A DNA stretch of 64,000 bases, taken from the NCBI RefSeq assembly GCF_002009425.1, contig NZ_CP019936.1, positions 186,001 to 250,000 on the forward strand, read 5' to 3'. This DNA comes from Thiosocius teredinicola. Its GTDB lineage: Bacteria > Pseudomonadota > Gammaproteobacteria > Chromatiales > Chromatiaceae. The notes under the pieces are model-generated. The model had not been told where the DNA came from, did no database searches, and worked only from the letters and a program-made list of their open reading frames with translations. A program made the position numbers and the translations under genes. Positions 1-9,566 of this stretch are shown here, in pieces (position 1 is the first letter of the stretch; every line of letters starts with the position of its first letter).

Positions 1-1
1 C

Positions 2-346
2 AAGACGCTGCTCGTTGCGCTGAATGGTGATCAGCGACAACTCGCCGTGGGGATCGTGCCGGTTACCGGTCAACTCGATCTCAAGGCGATGGCCAGTGCA
101 TGCAAGGTCAAGAAGGTCGAGATGGCCGAACCAAAAAATGCCGAGCGCGCCACCGGTTACATCGTCGGCGGGATCAGTCCGCTCGGTCAGAAGAAGCGTT
201 TGCCCACGGTCCTGGACGAATCTGCGCTGTCTTATGAATCGATCTACGTCAGCGGCGGCAAGCGCGGCCTGGATATCGAGATCGCGCCGAACGACCTGCT
301 GAAGGTGTGCGGTGCGCACACCGCGGCGATAGGCCGTGCGGCATGA
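2..346 (+). CDS. ybaK: Cys-tRNA(Pro)/Cys-tRNA(Cys) deacylase YbaK, C-terminal part (5' end outside window)
   Basis: The frame is open from the first bases and ends in TGA, giving about 114 C-terminal residues of a protein that is normally near 160. The segment KTLLVAL...[13 protein letters not shown] and the later [13 protein letters not shown] and GLDIEIAP stretches are typical of the YbaK/EbsC family. These trans-editing enzymes hydrolyse cysteine mischarged onto tRNA-Pro in the cytoplasm. The lysine at the very start of the fragment may be the catalytic Lys of the family (Lys46 in the Haemophilus protein), but the preceding sequence is missing, so this is inference. The gene converges on the next one across a hairpin. 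Confidence 0.88.
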   Translation, partial: KTLLVALNGDQRQLAVGIVPVTGQLDLKAMASACKVKKVEMAEPKNAERATGYIVGGISPLGQKKRLPTVLDESALSYESIYVSGGKRGLDIEIAPNDLLKVCGAHTAAIGRAA

Positions 347-350
347 ATAA

Positions 351-369
351 CCCGCCCCATTGGGGCGGG
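351..369. terminator. Bidirectional hairpin between ybaK and the ABM-like gene
   Basis: A perfect 8-bp stem (CCCGCCCC / GGGGCGGG) with a 3-nt loop lies between two convergent stop codons. On the minus strand it is followed by TTATT, so it works best as a terminator for the minus-strand gene. On the plus strand no T run follows. Confidence 0.7.
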
Positions 370-379
370 TGGTTCAACG

Positions 380-829
380 TCAGGCAGCGTATTGCGCCTT
401 GGCGGCACGTGCCGCTTTCGCATCTTCCGGCGAATAGGCTTTGCCCGACCACAACATCTCGTAGGCGATCTCTTCGTTGCCGTTTTCGCACAGTTCCAAA
501 ACCTTTCGGAACAGCGGCTGGAAGGTATCGCTGCGATGCGACGCTTCGTGGTCTTCAAACGATCGCCAGAATGTGACGATCAACGCCTCTTTGTCTTTCA
601 GCGGGCTGCGCACGGCCTGGCCAACTGTCGATCCCTCGTTCGAGATATCACCGCTGTTCAGTGCCACGAAGCCGCCGACGAAACCCGTATCGGAGTGATA
701 CGTTTTTACGTTTTCGCAAAGTTCGGCGACACGTTCCTGCAGGTCGTCGACCGTGTAACCGGGTTTGAGAATCACCCGGTTGACCGTCACGACGCCGTTG
801 TACGGAAAGTTACTGATCAAACCGCTCAT
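380..829 (-). CDS. Small protein with antibiotic-biosynthesis-monooxygenase (ABM)-like fold, function unknown
   Basis: The product is 149 aa from the ATG at 829, which has AGGAGG six bases upstream; an in-frame ATG eight codons earlier has no such site. The centre reads EALIVTFWRSFEDHEASHRS, the pattern of a dimeric alpha/beta-barrel (ABM) domain in which a strand ending in a Trp/Phe is followed by a helix carrying a His. The C-terminal 40 residues are charged and Ala-rich. No signal peptide or membrane segment is visible. ABM domains occur in monooxygenases, haem-degrading enzymes and many uncharacterised proteins, so the reaction cannot be named. It is divergent from trkA with a shared spacer of about 210 bp. 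Confidence 0.6.
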   Translation of the reverse strand: MSGLISNFPYNGVVTVNRVILKPGYTVDDLQERVAELCENVKTYHSDTGFVGGFVALNSGDISNEGSTVGQAVRSPLKDKEALIVTFWRSFEDHEASHRSDTFQPLFRKVLELCENGNEEIAYEMLWSGKAYSPEDAKAARAAKAQYAA

Positions 830-976
830 CAATGGCCTCCTGTATTTCGGCATATTCTTAATATCTGACTAAAACACTAAGGAATGGTTCCGCACGCTTC
901 ACCTGCCTGTCCGGCGATCGGTATGCGTACTGCCCAACGCATTGCAAAATCCAATTGTGTTTATGTCGAAACCGGG

Positions 977-1004
977 TTCGCTTTAACCGCATTCCGGCTA
1001 GAAT
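977..1004 (+). promoter_or_regulatory. Candidate sigma-70 promoter for trkA
   Basis: TTCGCT at 977-982 and TAGAAT at 999-1004 are separated by 16 bp. The -10 element matches the consensus at five of six positions, while the -35 element is poor. A start near 1011 would leave a leader of about 28 nt before the trkA GTG. Confidence 0.35.
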
Positions 1005-1038
1005 TGGCGCCAAATACGAAGAAGTAGAATCGGACACA

Positions 1039-2412
1039 GTGAAGATCATCATCCTCGGCGCCGGACAGGTCGGCACAACTGTCGCGTACAACCTGTCTAC
1101 CGAGGCCAACGACATCACCGTGGTGGACCAGGATTCGCACCTGTTGCGCGATCTGCAGGACCGCCTCGACATTCGCACCGTACTCGGGCAGGCATCGCAC
1201 CCCGGCGTGTTGCAGCGCGCCGGCGCCGACGATGCCGACATGATCATCGCGGTTACCAACAGCGATGAAACCAACATGGTCGCCTGTCAGACCGCATGGA
1301 CCCTGTTTCATACCCCGACCAAGATCGCGCGTGTGCGCGCACCCGAGTACCTGAGCCATCCGGCCTTGTTCAGCCAAGGCGCTTTGCCGATCGATGTGCT
1401 GATCAGCCCGGAACAGCTCGTGACCGATTACATCCTGCGCTTGATCGAGCATCCGGGCGCTCTGCAGGTGCTCGATTTCGCCGGCGGCCGCGTGCGCTTG
1501 GTAGCTGTGCGTGCCTATTACGGTGGTCCGTTGGTCGGGCACGAACTGCGTACGCTCAACGAGCACCTGAGCGGGGCAGAGGCACGCGTCGCGGCGATCT
1601 ATCGCAAGGGACGTGCGATTCAACCGGAAGGCCACACGGTGATCGAGCCGGATGACGAGGTGTTCTTCGTCGCCGCGGCGAACAATATCCCGGCCGTCAT
1701 GGCCGAACTGCGTAAGGCCGAAAAACCATTCCGCCGGCTTATCTTCGCCGGTGGCGGCAACATCGGTAAGCGCCTGGCGTCCGCGCTCGAGAACGATTAC
1801 CGGGTCAAGATCATCGAGCACAACGAAGAACAGGCACGCCGGGTATCCGAAGATCTGCATCACACGATTGTGCTGCAGGGCGATGCCGCTGACGAAGACC
1901 TGCTGCTCGAAGAAAACATCGAAGACACCGACGTATTCTGCGCGGTAACCAACGACGACGAGGCCAACATCCTATCGGCCATGCTGGCCAAGCGCCTGGG
2001 TGCGCGCAAAGTCATGGCGCTGATCAACCGCGCCGCTTATGTCGACTTGGTGCATTCGGGGACTGTCGATATCGCGATCTCGCCGCAACATGCCACGATC
2101 GGCACGCTGCTGACCCACGTTCGTCGTGGCGACGTGGTCATGGTGCACTCTCTGCGGCGCGGTGCAGCCGAGGCCATCGAGGCGGTAGCGCATGGCGACA
2201 AGGTGTCGTCACGCGTGGTCGGGCGTGCGGTCGAAGACGTGAAGCTGCCCGCTGGCACCAGCATCGGCGCGATCGTACGCGGTGATCAGGTCATCATCGC
2301 GCACCACGATACCGTGATCGAATCCGAAGACCACGTGATCCTGTTCCTCACCGACAAGCGGCGCATCACCGATGTAGAGCGCCTGTTCCAGGTCGGCATC
2401 ACCTTTCTCTGA
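1039..2412 (+). CDS. trkA: Trk system potassium transporter peripheral subunit TrkA
   Basis: TrkA is the cytoplasmic NAD-binding gating subunit of the low-affinity Trk potassium uptake system. The chosen GTG start gives 457 aa beginning [12 protein letters not shown], which matches the E. coli start and length (458 aa); the longer open frame from 955 would add 28 atypical residues. Two Rossmann (TrkA-N) domains are visible, with GAGQVG at residues 7-12 and [10 protein letters not shown] near residue 235. Each is followed by an RCK-C type domain. The stop is five bases before trkH, so the two are almost certainly one operon. The ribosome-binding site is weak. Confidence 0.95.
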   Translation: MKIIILGAGQVGTTVAYNLSTEANDITVVDQDSHLLRDLQDRLDIRTVLGQASHPGVLQRAGADDADMIIAVTNSDETNMVACQTAWTLFHTPTKIARVRAPEYLSHPALFSQGALPIDVLISPEQLVTDYILRLIEHPGALQVLDFAGGRVRLVAVRAYYGGPLVGHELRTLNEHLSGAEARVAAIYRKGRAIQPEGHTVIEPDDEVFFVAAANNIPAVMAELRKAEKPFRRLIFAGGGNIGKRLASALENDYRVKIIEHNEEQARRVSEDLHHTIVLQGDAADEDLLLEENIEDTDVFCAVTNDDEANILSAMLAKRLGARKVMALINRAAYVDLVHSGTVDIAISPQHATIGTLLTHVRRGDVVMVHSLRRGAAEAIEAVAHGDKVSSRVVGRAVEDVKLPAGTSIGAIVRGDQVIIAHHDTVIESEDHVILFLTDKRRITDVERLFQVGITFL

Positions 2413-2417
2413 TCGCC

Positions 2418-3869
2418 ATGTCATTTGCCGCCGTTCAGCGCATCCTTGGCCTGCTGCTGACTGTGTTCAGCTTCACTTTGGTGCCGCCGTTCATCGTGTC
2501 GCTGTTTGCGCAGGACGGTGCGTCGACGGCGTTCGCGATGGCGTTTGCGCTGACCTTGGTCGTCGGCTTCATCAGCTGGTTCCCGGTGCGCAACGTGCGC
2601 CGCGAGCTGCGGTTGCGCGACGGGTTCGTGGTCGTGGTGATGTTTTGGACCGTGCTGTCGGCCATCGGGGCGTTGCCCTTCGTGCTTGCCGATCATCCTC
2701 ACCTGTCGATCACCGACGCCGTGTTCGAGTCGATATCCGGGCTGACCACGACTGGCGCGACCGTGATCACCACCCTCGAAGGGCTGCCCAAATCGATTCT
2801 GTATTATCGGCAGCAGCTGCAGTGGCTGGGCGGCATGGGCATCATCGTGTTGGCGGTCGCCGTACTGCCGATGCTCGGTATCGGTGGCATGCAGTTGTAC
2901 CGTGCCGAAACGCCCGGGCCGATGAAGGACAACAAGCTGACCCCGAGGATCACCGAGACGGCCAAGGCGTTGTGGTACATCTATCTCGGGCTAACGGTTG
3001 CCTGCGGTGTGGCCTATTGGCTGGCCGGTATGAGCGCGTTTGATGCGGTCGGCCATGCCTTTTCGACGGTCGCCATCGGTGGTTTCTCGACCCACGATAC
3101 CAGCATGGGCTACTTCAACAGCCCATTAATCGACATGATTGCGGTCGTGTTCATGTTGCTCGCCGGCGTGAACTTCTCGCTGCATTTCATCGCTATCCGG
3201 TATCGCAGCATCACCGGCTATTTTCACGATGCCGAGTTCCGCTTCTACCTGCTGCTGATCGGAATCGTCAGTTGCATCACGATTCTCGGCCTGTATTTCA
3301 CCGGCACCTACGAGACCTGGCCCGACGCGATCGTCAATGGCCTGTTCCAGGCGGTATCGATCGGCACGACCGCAGGTTTCACCACCGCGGAGTACTACAA
3401 CTGGCCGGGCTTCCTGGCGATTCTGTTGTTGTTTTCCAGCTTCGTCGGAGGTTGTGCCGGTTCGACCGGGGGCGGCATCAAAGTCATTCGTCTGTTGCTG
3501 CTGGTCAAGCAGGGGATGCGGGAGATCACCCGCCTCGTGCACCCGAGTGCACATATCCCTGTCAGGGTTGGTAGCAAGACGGTCAGCTCGCGCGTCGTCG
3601 AAGCGGTGTGGGGATTTTTCGCGCTGTATGTCGCCAGCTTCACCGTGATGTACCTGGCCTTGGCGACAACAGGTCTCGACCTGATGACGGCCTTCAGTGC
3701 GGTGGCAGCCACCATCAACAACCTCGGCCCCGGACTTGGCAGCGTCGGCGCCCACTTCGCCTACATGCACGATCCGGGAAAATGGATTTTGTGTTTCTCG
3801 ATGTTGCTGGGGCGCCTGGAGATCTTCACCCTGCTGGTATTGTTGACACCGGCCTTTTGGCGCAAGTGA
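2418..3869 (+). CDS. trkH: Trk system potassium uptake protein TrkH
   Basis: This is the pore-forming inner-membrane subunit, 483 aa (E. coli TrkH is 483 aa). Most of its length is hydrophobic. The four pore-loop repeats can be seen with their filter glycines: TTTGATV, STVAIGGFST, IGTTAGFTT and INNLGPGLGS. The conserved GGCAGSTGGGIKV element lies between repeats three and four. It partners TrkA immediately upstream, and K+ uptake is driven by the proton gradient in known systems. There are no signs of truncation. Confidence 0.96.
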   Translation: MSFAAVQRILGLLLTVFSFTLVPPFIVSLFAQDGASTAFAMAFALTLVVGFISWFPVRNVRRELRLRDGFVVVVMFWTVLSAIGALPFVLADHPHLSITDAVFESISGLTTTGATVITTLEGLPKSILYYRQQLQWLGGMGIIVLAVAVLPMLGIGGMQLYRAETPGPMKDNKLTPRITETAKALWYIYLGLTVACGVAYWLAGMSAFDAVGHAFSTVAIGGFSTHDTSMGYFNSPLIDMIAVVFMLLAGVNFSLHFIAIRYRSITGYFHDAEFRFYLLLIGIVSCITILGLYFTGTYETWPDAIVNGLFQAVSIGTTAGFTTAEYYNWPGFLAILLLFSSFVGGCAGSTGGGIKVIRLLLLVKQGMREITRLVHPSAHIPVRVGSKTVSSRVVEAVWGFFALYVASFTVMYLALATTGLDLMTAFSAVAATINNLGPGLGSVGAHFAYMHDPGKWILCFSMLLGRLEIFTLLVLLTPAFWRK

Positions 3870-4053
3870 GCATTCTGTTTGGCTTCGCAGCGCAGGCGGC
3901 CACTGTCATACGCCGGCTGAGAACGCAAGAATTTCGCTCGACTGCTGCTTGAGCCGGCGGGTCATTTGCGCGGGCAAAAAACCGATCAGTTGCACCCTCG
4001 TGAATGCCCTCGGCCGCATATCCGCACGCGGCGTTCGTAGTATCCTCCACTCC

Positions 4054-6759
4054 ATGAGCAAGAAACCGCCTTTCATCCTGGTCGACGGGTCTTCGTACCT
4101 GTTTCGTGCCTTCCACGCCCTGCCTCCGCTGACCAACAGTCAAGGCGAACCTACCGGCGCAACGGTGGGAGTGATCAACATGCTGCGCAAGCTGATCGCA
4201 GACTATCAACCGACACACATAGCAGTAGTGTTCGACCCGCCCGGCAAGACGTTCCGTGACGACCTGTATCCCGAATACAAGGCCAATCGCCCGGAGATGC
4301 CCGAGGATCTGCGATCACAGATCGAGCCCACGCTCGACATCATTCGCGCAATGGGCTTGCCGCTGCTGATCGTGGAAGGTGTTGAGGCCGACGATGTGAT
4401 CGGCACGCTCGCACGTCAAGCCACAGAGCAGGGTGTCGAAACGCTCGTGTCGACTGGCGATAAGGACATGGCGCAACTGGTCAACAAGCATGTCACGTTG
4501 ATCAACACGATGACCAACAAGGTTACGGACGAAGATGGCGTGGTAGAAAAATTCGGTGTCCGTCCTGACCAGATCATCGATTTTCTGGCCCTGACCGGTG
4601 ACAGCGTCGACAACATCCCGGGTGTTCCCAAATGCGGGCCGAAGACGGCAGCCAAATGGCTTGCTCAATACGACACGCTCGACGCGGTGATGGAGCATGC
4701 AGAAGAGGCCAAGGGCAAGATCGGCGAGAGCCTGCGCGCGAGTCTCGACTTTCTGCCGCTATCGCGCACGTTGACGACGATCAAGACCGATGTCGAGCTG
4801 GATGAAGCGCCCGGCGATCTGCAGCCGCACGACGGAGACAAGTCTGCCTTGCGCCGGCACTATGAACGCCTGGAGTCGCGGCGCCTGCTGGCCAGCCTGG
4901 ACGATGGCGACACAGACGACGGTGAGTCAATGCCCGTCGCGGCCGACGCCGACTATGAAACGGTGCTCGATGCCAAGTCACTCGACGCTTGGTTGAAGAA
5001 GCTCAAGTCGGCTGATCTTTTCGCCTTCGATACCGAGACCACCAGCCTCAACTACATGGTGGCGGAAGTCGTCGGGGTTTCGTTTGCCGTTGAGGCCGGC
5101 AAAGCGGCCTATGTGCCGCTCGCCCACAGCTACCCGGGTGCCCCCGACCAACTCGGCCGCGATGAGGTGCTGAACAAGCTCAAGCCCATACTCGAAGCGA
5201 AAAAGTACGCAAAGGTCGGTCAGAACCTGAAGTATGACAAGAGCGTGCTCGCAAACCATGGCATCGACTTGGTCGGCATCGCGTACGACACGATGCTTGA
5301 GTCCTACGTGTTGAATGCAGGGACCGGTCGACACGACATGGACACCTTGGCCGAGCGTTACCTCAATCACAAGACCATCCATTTCGAAGATATCGCCGGC
5401 AAAGGCGCGAAGCAGCTGACCTTCGATCAGATTCCACTCGACCAGGCTGGGCCTTACGCGGCGGAAGACGCCGACATCACGCTGCGCCTGCACCAGACCA
5501 TGTGGCCTCAGCTTGAGAAAGAGCCATCGCTGCGCTCGGTGCTGAAGGACATTGAGGTGCCTTTGCTCAGCGTGTTGTCACGCATTGAACGTACAGGTGT
5601 GCGGCTCGATACCAAGATGCTCAACCGTCAGAGTCAGGAATTGGCGAAGCGTATGCACGAGTTGGAGCAGCAGGCCTACAAAATCGCCGGACGTAACTTC
5701 AACATGGGCTCACCGAAGCAGATCGGCCAGATCTTCTTTGAAGAACTCGAGCTGCCGGTAATTGCCAAGACGCCGAAAGGCGCGCCATCTACGGCAGAGT
5801 CGGTTTTGCAGGAGCTGGCCGACCAAGGGCACGAGTTACCTCAGGTTATCCTGGAGCATCGCGGCCTGGCCAAGCTGCGCTCGACCTATACCGAGAAACT
5901 GCCCGAGCTGGTCAATCCGCAGACCGGGCGCTTACACACCAGTTATCACCAGGCAGTCGCAGCGACCGGACGTCTGAGCTCATCCGATCCGAATCTGCAG
6001 AACATTCCGGTGCGTAGCGATGAGGGTCGCAAGATCCGGCGCGCCTTCATACCTGAAGAAGGTTGGAAGATGTTGGCGGCCGACTACTCACAGATTGAGT
6101 TGCGCATCATGGCGCACCTGTCTGGCGACGAGGGATTGCTGAAGGCGTTTGCTGCGGGCGAAGACATCCACCGGGCAACGGCCGCCGAGGTGTTCGGTGC
6201 AGACAGCCCGGAGGCGGTCACCAGCGATCAGCGCAGGTCGGCCAAGGCGATCAACTTCGGCCTGATCTACGGTATGTCGGCATTCGGCCTGGCGAAACAG
6301 CTGGGTATCGAACGTGGCGCGGCACAGGAGTATGTCGACCTGTACTTTGCCCGTTATCCCGGCGTAAAGGAGTTCATGGAAAGCACGCGCGAGCAGGCGC
6401 GTAAGCAGGGCTACGTCGAAACGTTGTTTGGCCGACGTCTCTACCTGCCGGATATCAATGCGCGCAACCAGCAGGTACGTTCCGGTGCAGAACGTACCGC
6501 GATCAATGCGCCGATGCAGGGGACGGCCGCCGATATCATCAAGCGGGCGATGCTCGCAGTCGACGATTGGATCGTTGCGAAGCAGCCGCCGGTCAGGATG
6601 TTGATGCAGGTGCACGACGAACTGGTGTTCGAGGTGAAGCAATCGGAGGTCGATAAGGCAGGCAAGAAGATCCGCGACCTGATGCAGGGCGCTGCCGAAC
6701 TCAAGGTGCCGTTGCTGGTCGATGTGGGTGTCGGCGACAACTGGGACGAGGCCCACTAG
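4054..6759 (+). CDS. polA: DNA polymerase I
   Basis: The 901-aa protein begins MSKKPPFILVDGSSYLFR, the usual start; an upstream in-frame ATG at 3949 would add 35 unlike residues. It contains the N-terminal 5'-3' exonuclease (to about residue 290, with DGSSYLFRAFHAL and TGDSVDNIPGVP), the proofreading 3'-5' exonuclease with the DTE motif at about D326/E328, and the polymerase domain. Polymerase motif A (DYSQIE, D677), motif B (RRSAKAINFGLIYG) and motif C (VHDE, D855/E856) are all intact, so all three activities should be present. It removes RNA primers and fills gaps in replication and repair. The spacer from trkH is about 180 bp. Confidence 0.97.
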   Translation: MSKKPPFILVDGSSYLFRAFHALPPLTNSQGEPTGATVGVINMLRKLIADYQPTHIAVVFDPPGKTFRDDLYPEYKANRPEMPEDLRSQIEPTLDIIRAMGLPLLIVEGVEADDVIGTLARQATEQGVETLVSTGDKDMAQLVNKHVTLINTMTNKVTDEDGVVEKFGVRPDQIIDFLALTGDSVDNIPGVPKCGPKTAAKWLAQYDTLDAVMEHAEEAKGKIGESLRASLDFLPLSRTLTTIKTDVELDEAPGDLQPHDGDKSALRRHYERLESRRLLASLDDGDTDDGESMPVAADADYETVLDAKSLDAWLKKLKSADLFAFDTETTSLNYMVAEVVGVSFAVEAGKAAYVPLAHSYPGAPDQLGRDEVLNKLKPILEAKKYAKVGQNLKYDKSVLANHGIDLVGIAYDTMLESYVLNAGTGRHDMDTLAERYLNHKTIHFEDIAGKGAKQLTFDQIPLDQAGPYAAEDADITLRLHQTMWPQLEKEPSLRSVLKDIEVPLLSVLSRIERTGVRLDTKMLNRQSQELAKRMHELEQQAYKIAGRNFNMGSPKQIGQIFFEELELPVIAKTPKGAPSTAESVLQELADQGHELPQVILEHRGLAKLRSTYTEKLPELVNPQTGRLHTSYHQAVAATGRLSSSDPNLQNIPVRSDEGRKIRRAFIPEEGWKMLAADYSQIELRIMAHLSGDEGLLKAFAAGEDIHRATAAEVFGADSPEAVTSDQRRSAKAINFGLIYGMSAFGLAKQLGIERGAAQEYVDLYFARYPGVKEFMESTREQARKQGYVETLFGRRLYLPDINARNQQVRSGAERTAINAPMQGTAADIIKRAMLAVDDWIVAKQPPVRMLMQVHDELVFEVKQSEVDKAGKKIRDLMQGAAELKVPLLVDVGVGDNWDEAH

Positions 6760-6797
6760 TCGGTCAACCTACATTGAGCGTCGACACCGTAGGATAT

Positions 6798-6827
6798 TGC
6801 GGGCACCTTTGCACAAGGTTGCCCGCA
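6798..6827. terminator. Hairpin between convergent polA and the lipoprotein gene
   Basis: An 8-bp stem TGCGGGCA/TGCCCGCA is continued, past one bulged base, by CCTT/AAGG with a 5-nt loop. It sits between two convergent genes. Neither side has a clear T run, so bidirectional termination is inferred from position and stability only. Confidence 0.5.
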
Positions 6828-6832
6828 TCCAC

Positions 6833-7588
6833 TCATCGCTCAGCGTGGCGCTCGCGGCGTTCTCGGCGCCAGTCCCTTCTGTCTTGACGCTCTTGCTTGT
6901 TTACCCGCGGATGGTTTCTACGCTGCTCGTGTCGCTCGTTATTCTTTGGTCTATGCTGCGCTCTGACGGGGGCGACGGGCGCTTTGCGCGGAGACGAATT
7001 GTCACGCGAGTGATGTCGACGCTCCTTGGCTTCGAGCGGACCGAACGCTGCGCGTTGCCGTCTTTCCATGCGATCGTCGCCACGCCGCTGTTGCTTGTTG
7101 CGGTTGCCCTTGTCTTGGCGGTTGCGCACGTCTTTCTGCTGCCGCTCCCGATGTGACCGCCCGTCTGCGCGATTACGCTGTCGTTCGTGCCGGTCTCTGT
7201 CGCGTCGCGATTCGCGATTTCGGTTGTCGGCGCGCTGGCGATGATCGTTGTCGCGTCGATGGCTACGTCTATCGCGGTCGTGGCCCTGCCGATGCGACGA
7301 AGCATTATCGCGGTGTGAGCGCCGATCGCGATCGTGACTGGAGTGCTTGGAGTAGTTGAAGATCAGCGCTGAGCCGGGAAAAGAACTGCCGTAATAGTCG
7401 TCATGACCACGGTCGTAGTAGTCGCGACGCGAATAGCCGTGGTCGTGGTAACCGTCATAGTGCGAATTGTAGTGGCCACCGTAGCCTGCTCCCATGGTCG
7501 TTACGCAGCCTCCGAGGCCAAGCGACAGCAGGCTCAGTACGACGATCGACCGCAGGGCCGTGCGGTGATGCGGTAGCGGTGTGTTCAT
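6833..7588 (-). CDS. Lipoprotein with a long Arg/His/Asp-rich disordered tail, function unknown
   Basis: The ATG at 7588 is preceded by GAGGAG at proper distance and opens a 251-aa protein. Residues 9-28 form a lipoprotein signal (RTALRSIVVLSLLSLGLGGC), with Cys28 as the lipidation site, so export to the periplasm and anchoring to a membrane are expected. A Gly/Tyr/His-rich stretch follows (roughly residues 33-65). From about residue 80 to the end there is almost only Arg, His, Asp, Asn, Gln and Lys, in repeated DRDRRSHR-like runs. The tail is strongly basic and probably disordered. Possible roles (binding of polyanions or metal, envelope stress) are guesses; no family was recognised. Confidence 0.7.
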   Translation of the reverse strand: MNTPLPHHRTALRSIVVLSLLSLGLGGCVTTMGAGYGGHYNSHYDGYHDHGYSRRDYYDRGHDDYYGSSFPGSALIFNYSKHSSHDRDRRSHRDNASSHRQGHDRDRRSHRRDNDHRQRADNRNRESRRDRDRHERQRNRADGRSHRERQQKDVRNRQDKGNRNKQQRRGDDRMERRQRAAFGPLEAKERRHHSRDNSSPRKAPVAPVRAQHRPKNNERHEQRRNHPRVNKQERQDRRDWRRERRERHAER

Positions 7589-7711
7589 GCCATTCTCCTC
7601 TGCACAGCGCAAATCTCTGGCTGATCGGTACGCCACGCTGTGTCGCCCGCTTGTAAGAGCCATCGAGCACGTGCCGTTTTGCTGCGCGTAGTTTGTTGTT
7701 TGACGTAGGGT

Positions 7712-7794
7712 CAGCTTATGGAGTGGAAGCTGAACAGCCGCTGAATAGTGGCTGGACGGATGTGACCGGGTTCGCGCTTGACGGGACCGGTCAC
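7712..7794. other. Three consecutive inverted repeats in a 246-bp gene-free spacer
   Basis: The spacer 7589-7834 holds CAGCTT/AAGCTG (7712-7717, 7727-7732), CAGCC/GGCTG (7735-7739, 7750-7754) and GTGACCGG/CCGGTCAC (7762-7769, 7787-7794) in close succession. They could be a terminator for engB on the minus strand, part of the promoter region of the lipoprotein gene, or a small structured RNA. No T run follows any of them. I see no coding region in this spacer. Confidence 0.35.
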
Positions 7795-7834
7795 GGTCGG
7801 CGTGGCAATGTCTGCGATGGCAGTGGGGTGGGGG

Positions 7835-8449
7835 TCAGTCGGATGGCGGAGTCGTCAACTCGAACCATGCATCGAGCTTGGCATGTGCCTGGTCGATGCC
7901 GTCGCGTTTCAGCGAAGAAAACGTCTGCGCGCTGAAACGCTCATCCATATTCTTCAGGTCTTTTTTCAGCTTGAGCAAGGTACTGGATGCCGGGCCTCTC
8001 TTGAGTTTGTCGGCCTTGGTCAGCAACACATGCACAGGCAAGGCAATGTGCTTCGCCCAGTTCAGCATCTCCAGGTCGAATTCTTTCAATGGATGGCGGA
8101 TATCCATCATCAACATCAGGCCGCGCAGGCATTTGCGTTCCTCGAGATAGCTCGCCAGCGTGCCCTGCCATTCACGCTTGATGCCTTCCGACACCTTGGC
8201 ATACCCGTAGCCCGGCAGGTCGACGATGCGCCGTTGCTCGTCAACCGCAAAGAAGTTCAGAAGCTGGGTGCGCCCGGGCGTTTTGCTGGTGCGCGCCAGC
8301 GTCTTCTGATCGCAGATGGCGTTGATCGCGCTCGATTTCCCGGCATTCGAGCGCCCAGCGAACGCCACCTCGTAGCCGCTGTCGTCCGGTGCCTGGTGCA
8401 GTTTCGCGGCGCTGGTCAGAAACGCCGTCTGTCGATAGATCGGGTTCAC
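7835..8449 (-). CDS. engB: Ribosome biogenesis GTP-binding protein EngB (YihA/YsxC)
   Basis: The 204-aa protein has the G1 loop GRSNAGKS (residues 32-39), a G2-like [10 protein letters not shown]3 DLPG (77-80) and G4 TKAD (144-147). This set and the length are those of the EngB family, an essential GTPase for assembly of the large ribosomal subunit. The start overlaps the stop of moaC by four bases, so translation is probably coupled. In E. coli the gene also lies close to polA, and here only one gene intervenes. Confidence 0.95.
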   Translation of the reverse strand: MNPIYRQTAFLTSAAKLHQAPDDSGYEVAFAGRSNAGKSSAINAICDQKTLARTSKTPGRTQLLNFFAVDEQRRIVDLPGYGYAKVSEGIKREWQGTLASYLEERKCLRGLMLMMDIRHPLKEFDLEMLNWAKHIALPVHVLLTKADKLKRGPASSTLLKLKKDLKNMDERFSAQTFSSLKRDGIDQAHAKLDAWFELTTPPSD

Positions 8450-8940
8450 GTCGATTCGGATGCGCTACGCCGCCAATGGCCCGATTTGCCGCCGACTTTT
8501 TCCTCGAGCTGGACCTGCTCGATCACCATGCCGCGGTCGACCGCCTTGCACATGTCGTACACGGTCAGCAATGCGACCTGGACAGCGCACAGGGCCTCCA
8601 TCTCGACACCGGTCTTGCCGTGGGTCTTTGCCGTCGCCTCGCAGCGAATGCGCTGCTGATCCACCAGCGGTGTGAAGTCGATCGATACCTTGGTCAGCGG
8701 TAGCGGGTGGCATAGGGGAACAAGGTCGCTGGTACGCTTGGCGCCCATGATGCCGGCGATTCGCGCCACGCCAAGTACGTCGCCTTTCTTGTGCCCACCT
8801 TCGAGGATCATCGCCAGCGTCTCTGCCTGCATCCGGATAAACCCGCTGGCGATCGCGACCCGTTCCGTGACGGCTTTGTCGCCAACGTCGACCATGTGCG
8901 CCTGGCCGTCGGCATCGAAATGGGTGAACCGGTCGCTCAT
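8446..8940 (-). CDS. moaC: Cyclic pyranopterin monophosphate synthase MoaC
   Basis: MoaC makes cPMP from the MoaA product in molybdenum cofactor synthesis. The 164-aa product carries MVDVGDK, the catalytic-lysine segment [17 protein letters not shown] (K51), LCHPLPL and [10 protein letters not shown], with D129 and K132 near [11 protein letters not shown]. All expected active-site residues are present. It overlaps engB downstream and the phosphoesterase gene upstream by 4 bp each, which suggests one operon. No other moa gene is in the window. Confidence 0.96.
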   Translation of the reverse strand: MSDRFTHFDADGQAHMVDVGDKAVTERVAIASGFIRMQAETLAMILEGGHKKGDVLGVARIAGIMGAKRTSDLVPLCHPLPLTKVSIDFTPLVDQQRIRCEATAKTHGKTGVEMEALCAVQVALLTVYDMCKAVDRGMVIEQVQLEEKVGGKSGHWRRSASEST

Positions 8941-9479
8941 TGAACGCGGTCCCGATACTCGAGTGATTTGGGTATTTCGTGTTGCTCGAACCGCATGCTC
9001 TCAAGATCGCCCATCACCCAGGTGGCCGGCGCCTGACCGACACCGCCGATGGTGCCGGGATTGACGACGTGCGTCGTCCCGCCCTTGCAGTTCTTCTGTT
9101 CGAGGATGTCGACCTTGTGACTGTGGCCGCAGCACACCAGATCCCAGTCGCCGGTTGCCGCCATGGCGCGTGCATAGTGTGGGTAGTGCACAAGAAAGAT
9201 GCGTCTGCCGGCCAGCTCGATGCCCGCGTCCATGCCGTGAAAGCGCACGACGCCGCCGGGTTTGTGCGCCAGTTGGGTCAGGGCGTACAGGTCACCGGTG
9301 TTGTTGCCGTGGATGACGTGCACCGGCAGGCCGTACTTTTCCAGGCAATGCAGTGTGCTCGGCGCGACCAGATCGCCACAGTGCAACACGGCCTCGGCGC
9401 CAGCTGCCTTGGCATCGGCGACGGCGGCGTCGATCAGCGCGATATGGTCATGGCTGTCGGAAAGAATGCATACCTTCAT
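8937..9479 (-). CDS. YfcE/MJ0936-type metallophosphoesterase
   Basis: The start at 9479 gives [12 protein letters not shown], the normal beginning of this family; an ATG four codons earlier (9491) is equally possible since neither has a clear ribosome-binding site. The protein is 180 aa. Metal-binding blocks are visible in order: SDSHD, HCGDL, GNNTG, VHYPHY and CGHSH. This indicates a dinuclear-metal phosphodiesterase or phosphatase. The natural substrate is unknown for most members. It is coupled by a 4-bp overlap to moaC. Confidence 0.85.
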   Translation of the reverse strand: MKVCILSDSHDHIALIDAAVADAKAAGAEAVLHCGDLVAPSTLHCLEKYGLPVHVIHGNNTGDLYALTQLAHKPGGVVRFHGMDAGIELAGRRIFLVHYPHYARAMAATGDWDLVCCGHSHKVDILEQKNCKGGTTHVVNPGTIGGVGQAPATWVMGDLESMRFEQHEIPKSLEYRDRVQ

Positions 9480-9566
9480 GGGTGACAACATCTATGCGGC
9501 GGAATAGCGCGTATCGTACCGTAATTCCGGCCACCCGGCGGCGAAGCCGGCTGGTCCATAACCGCT

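Noticed and set aside
961-1863. 300-aa minus-strand frame opposite trkA
   Set aside because: It mirrors the codon pattern of trkA and has no recognisable family or start signal.
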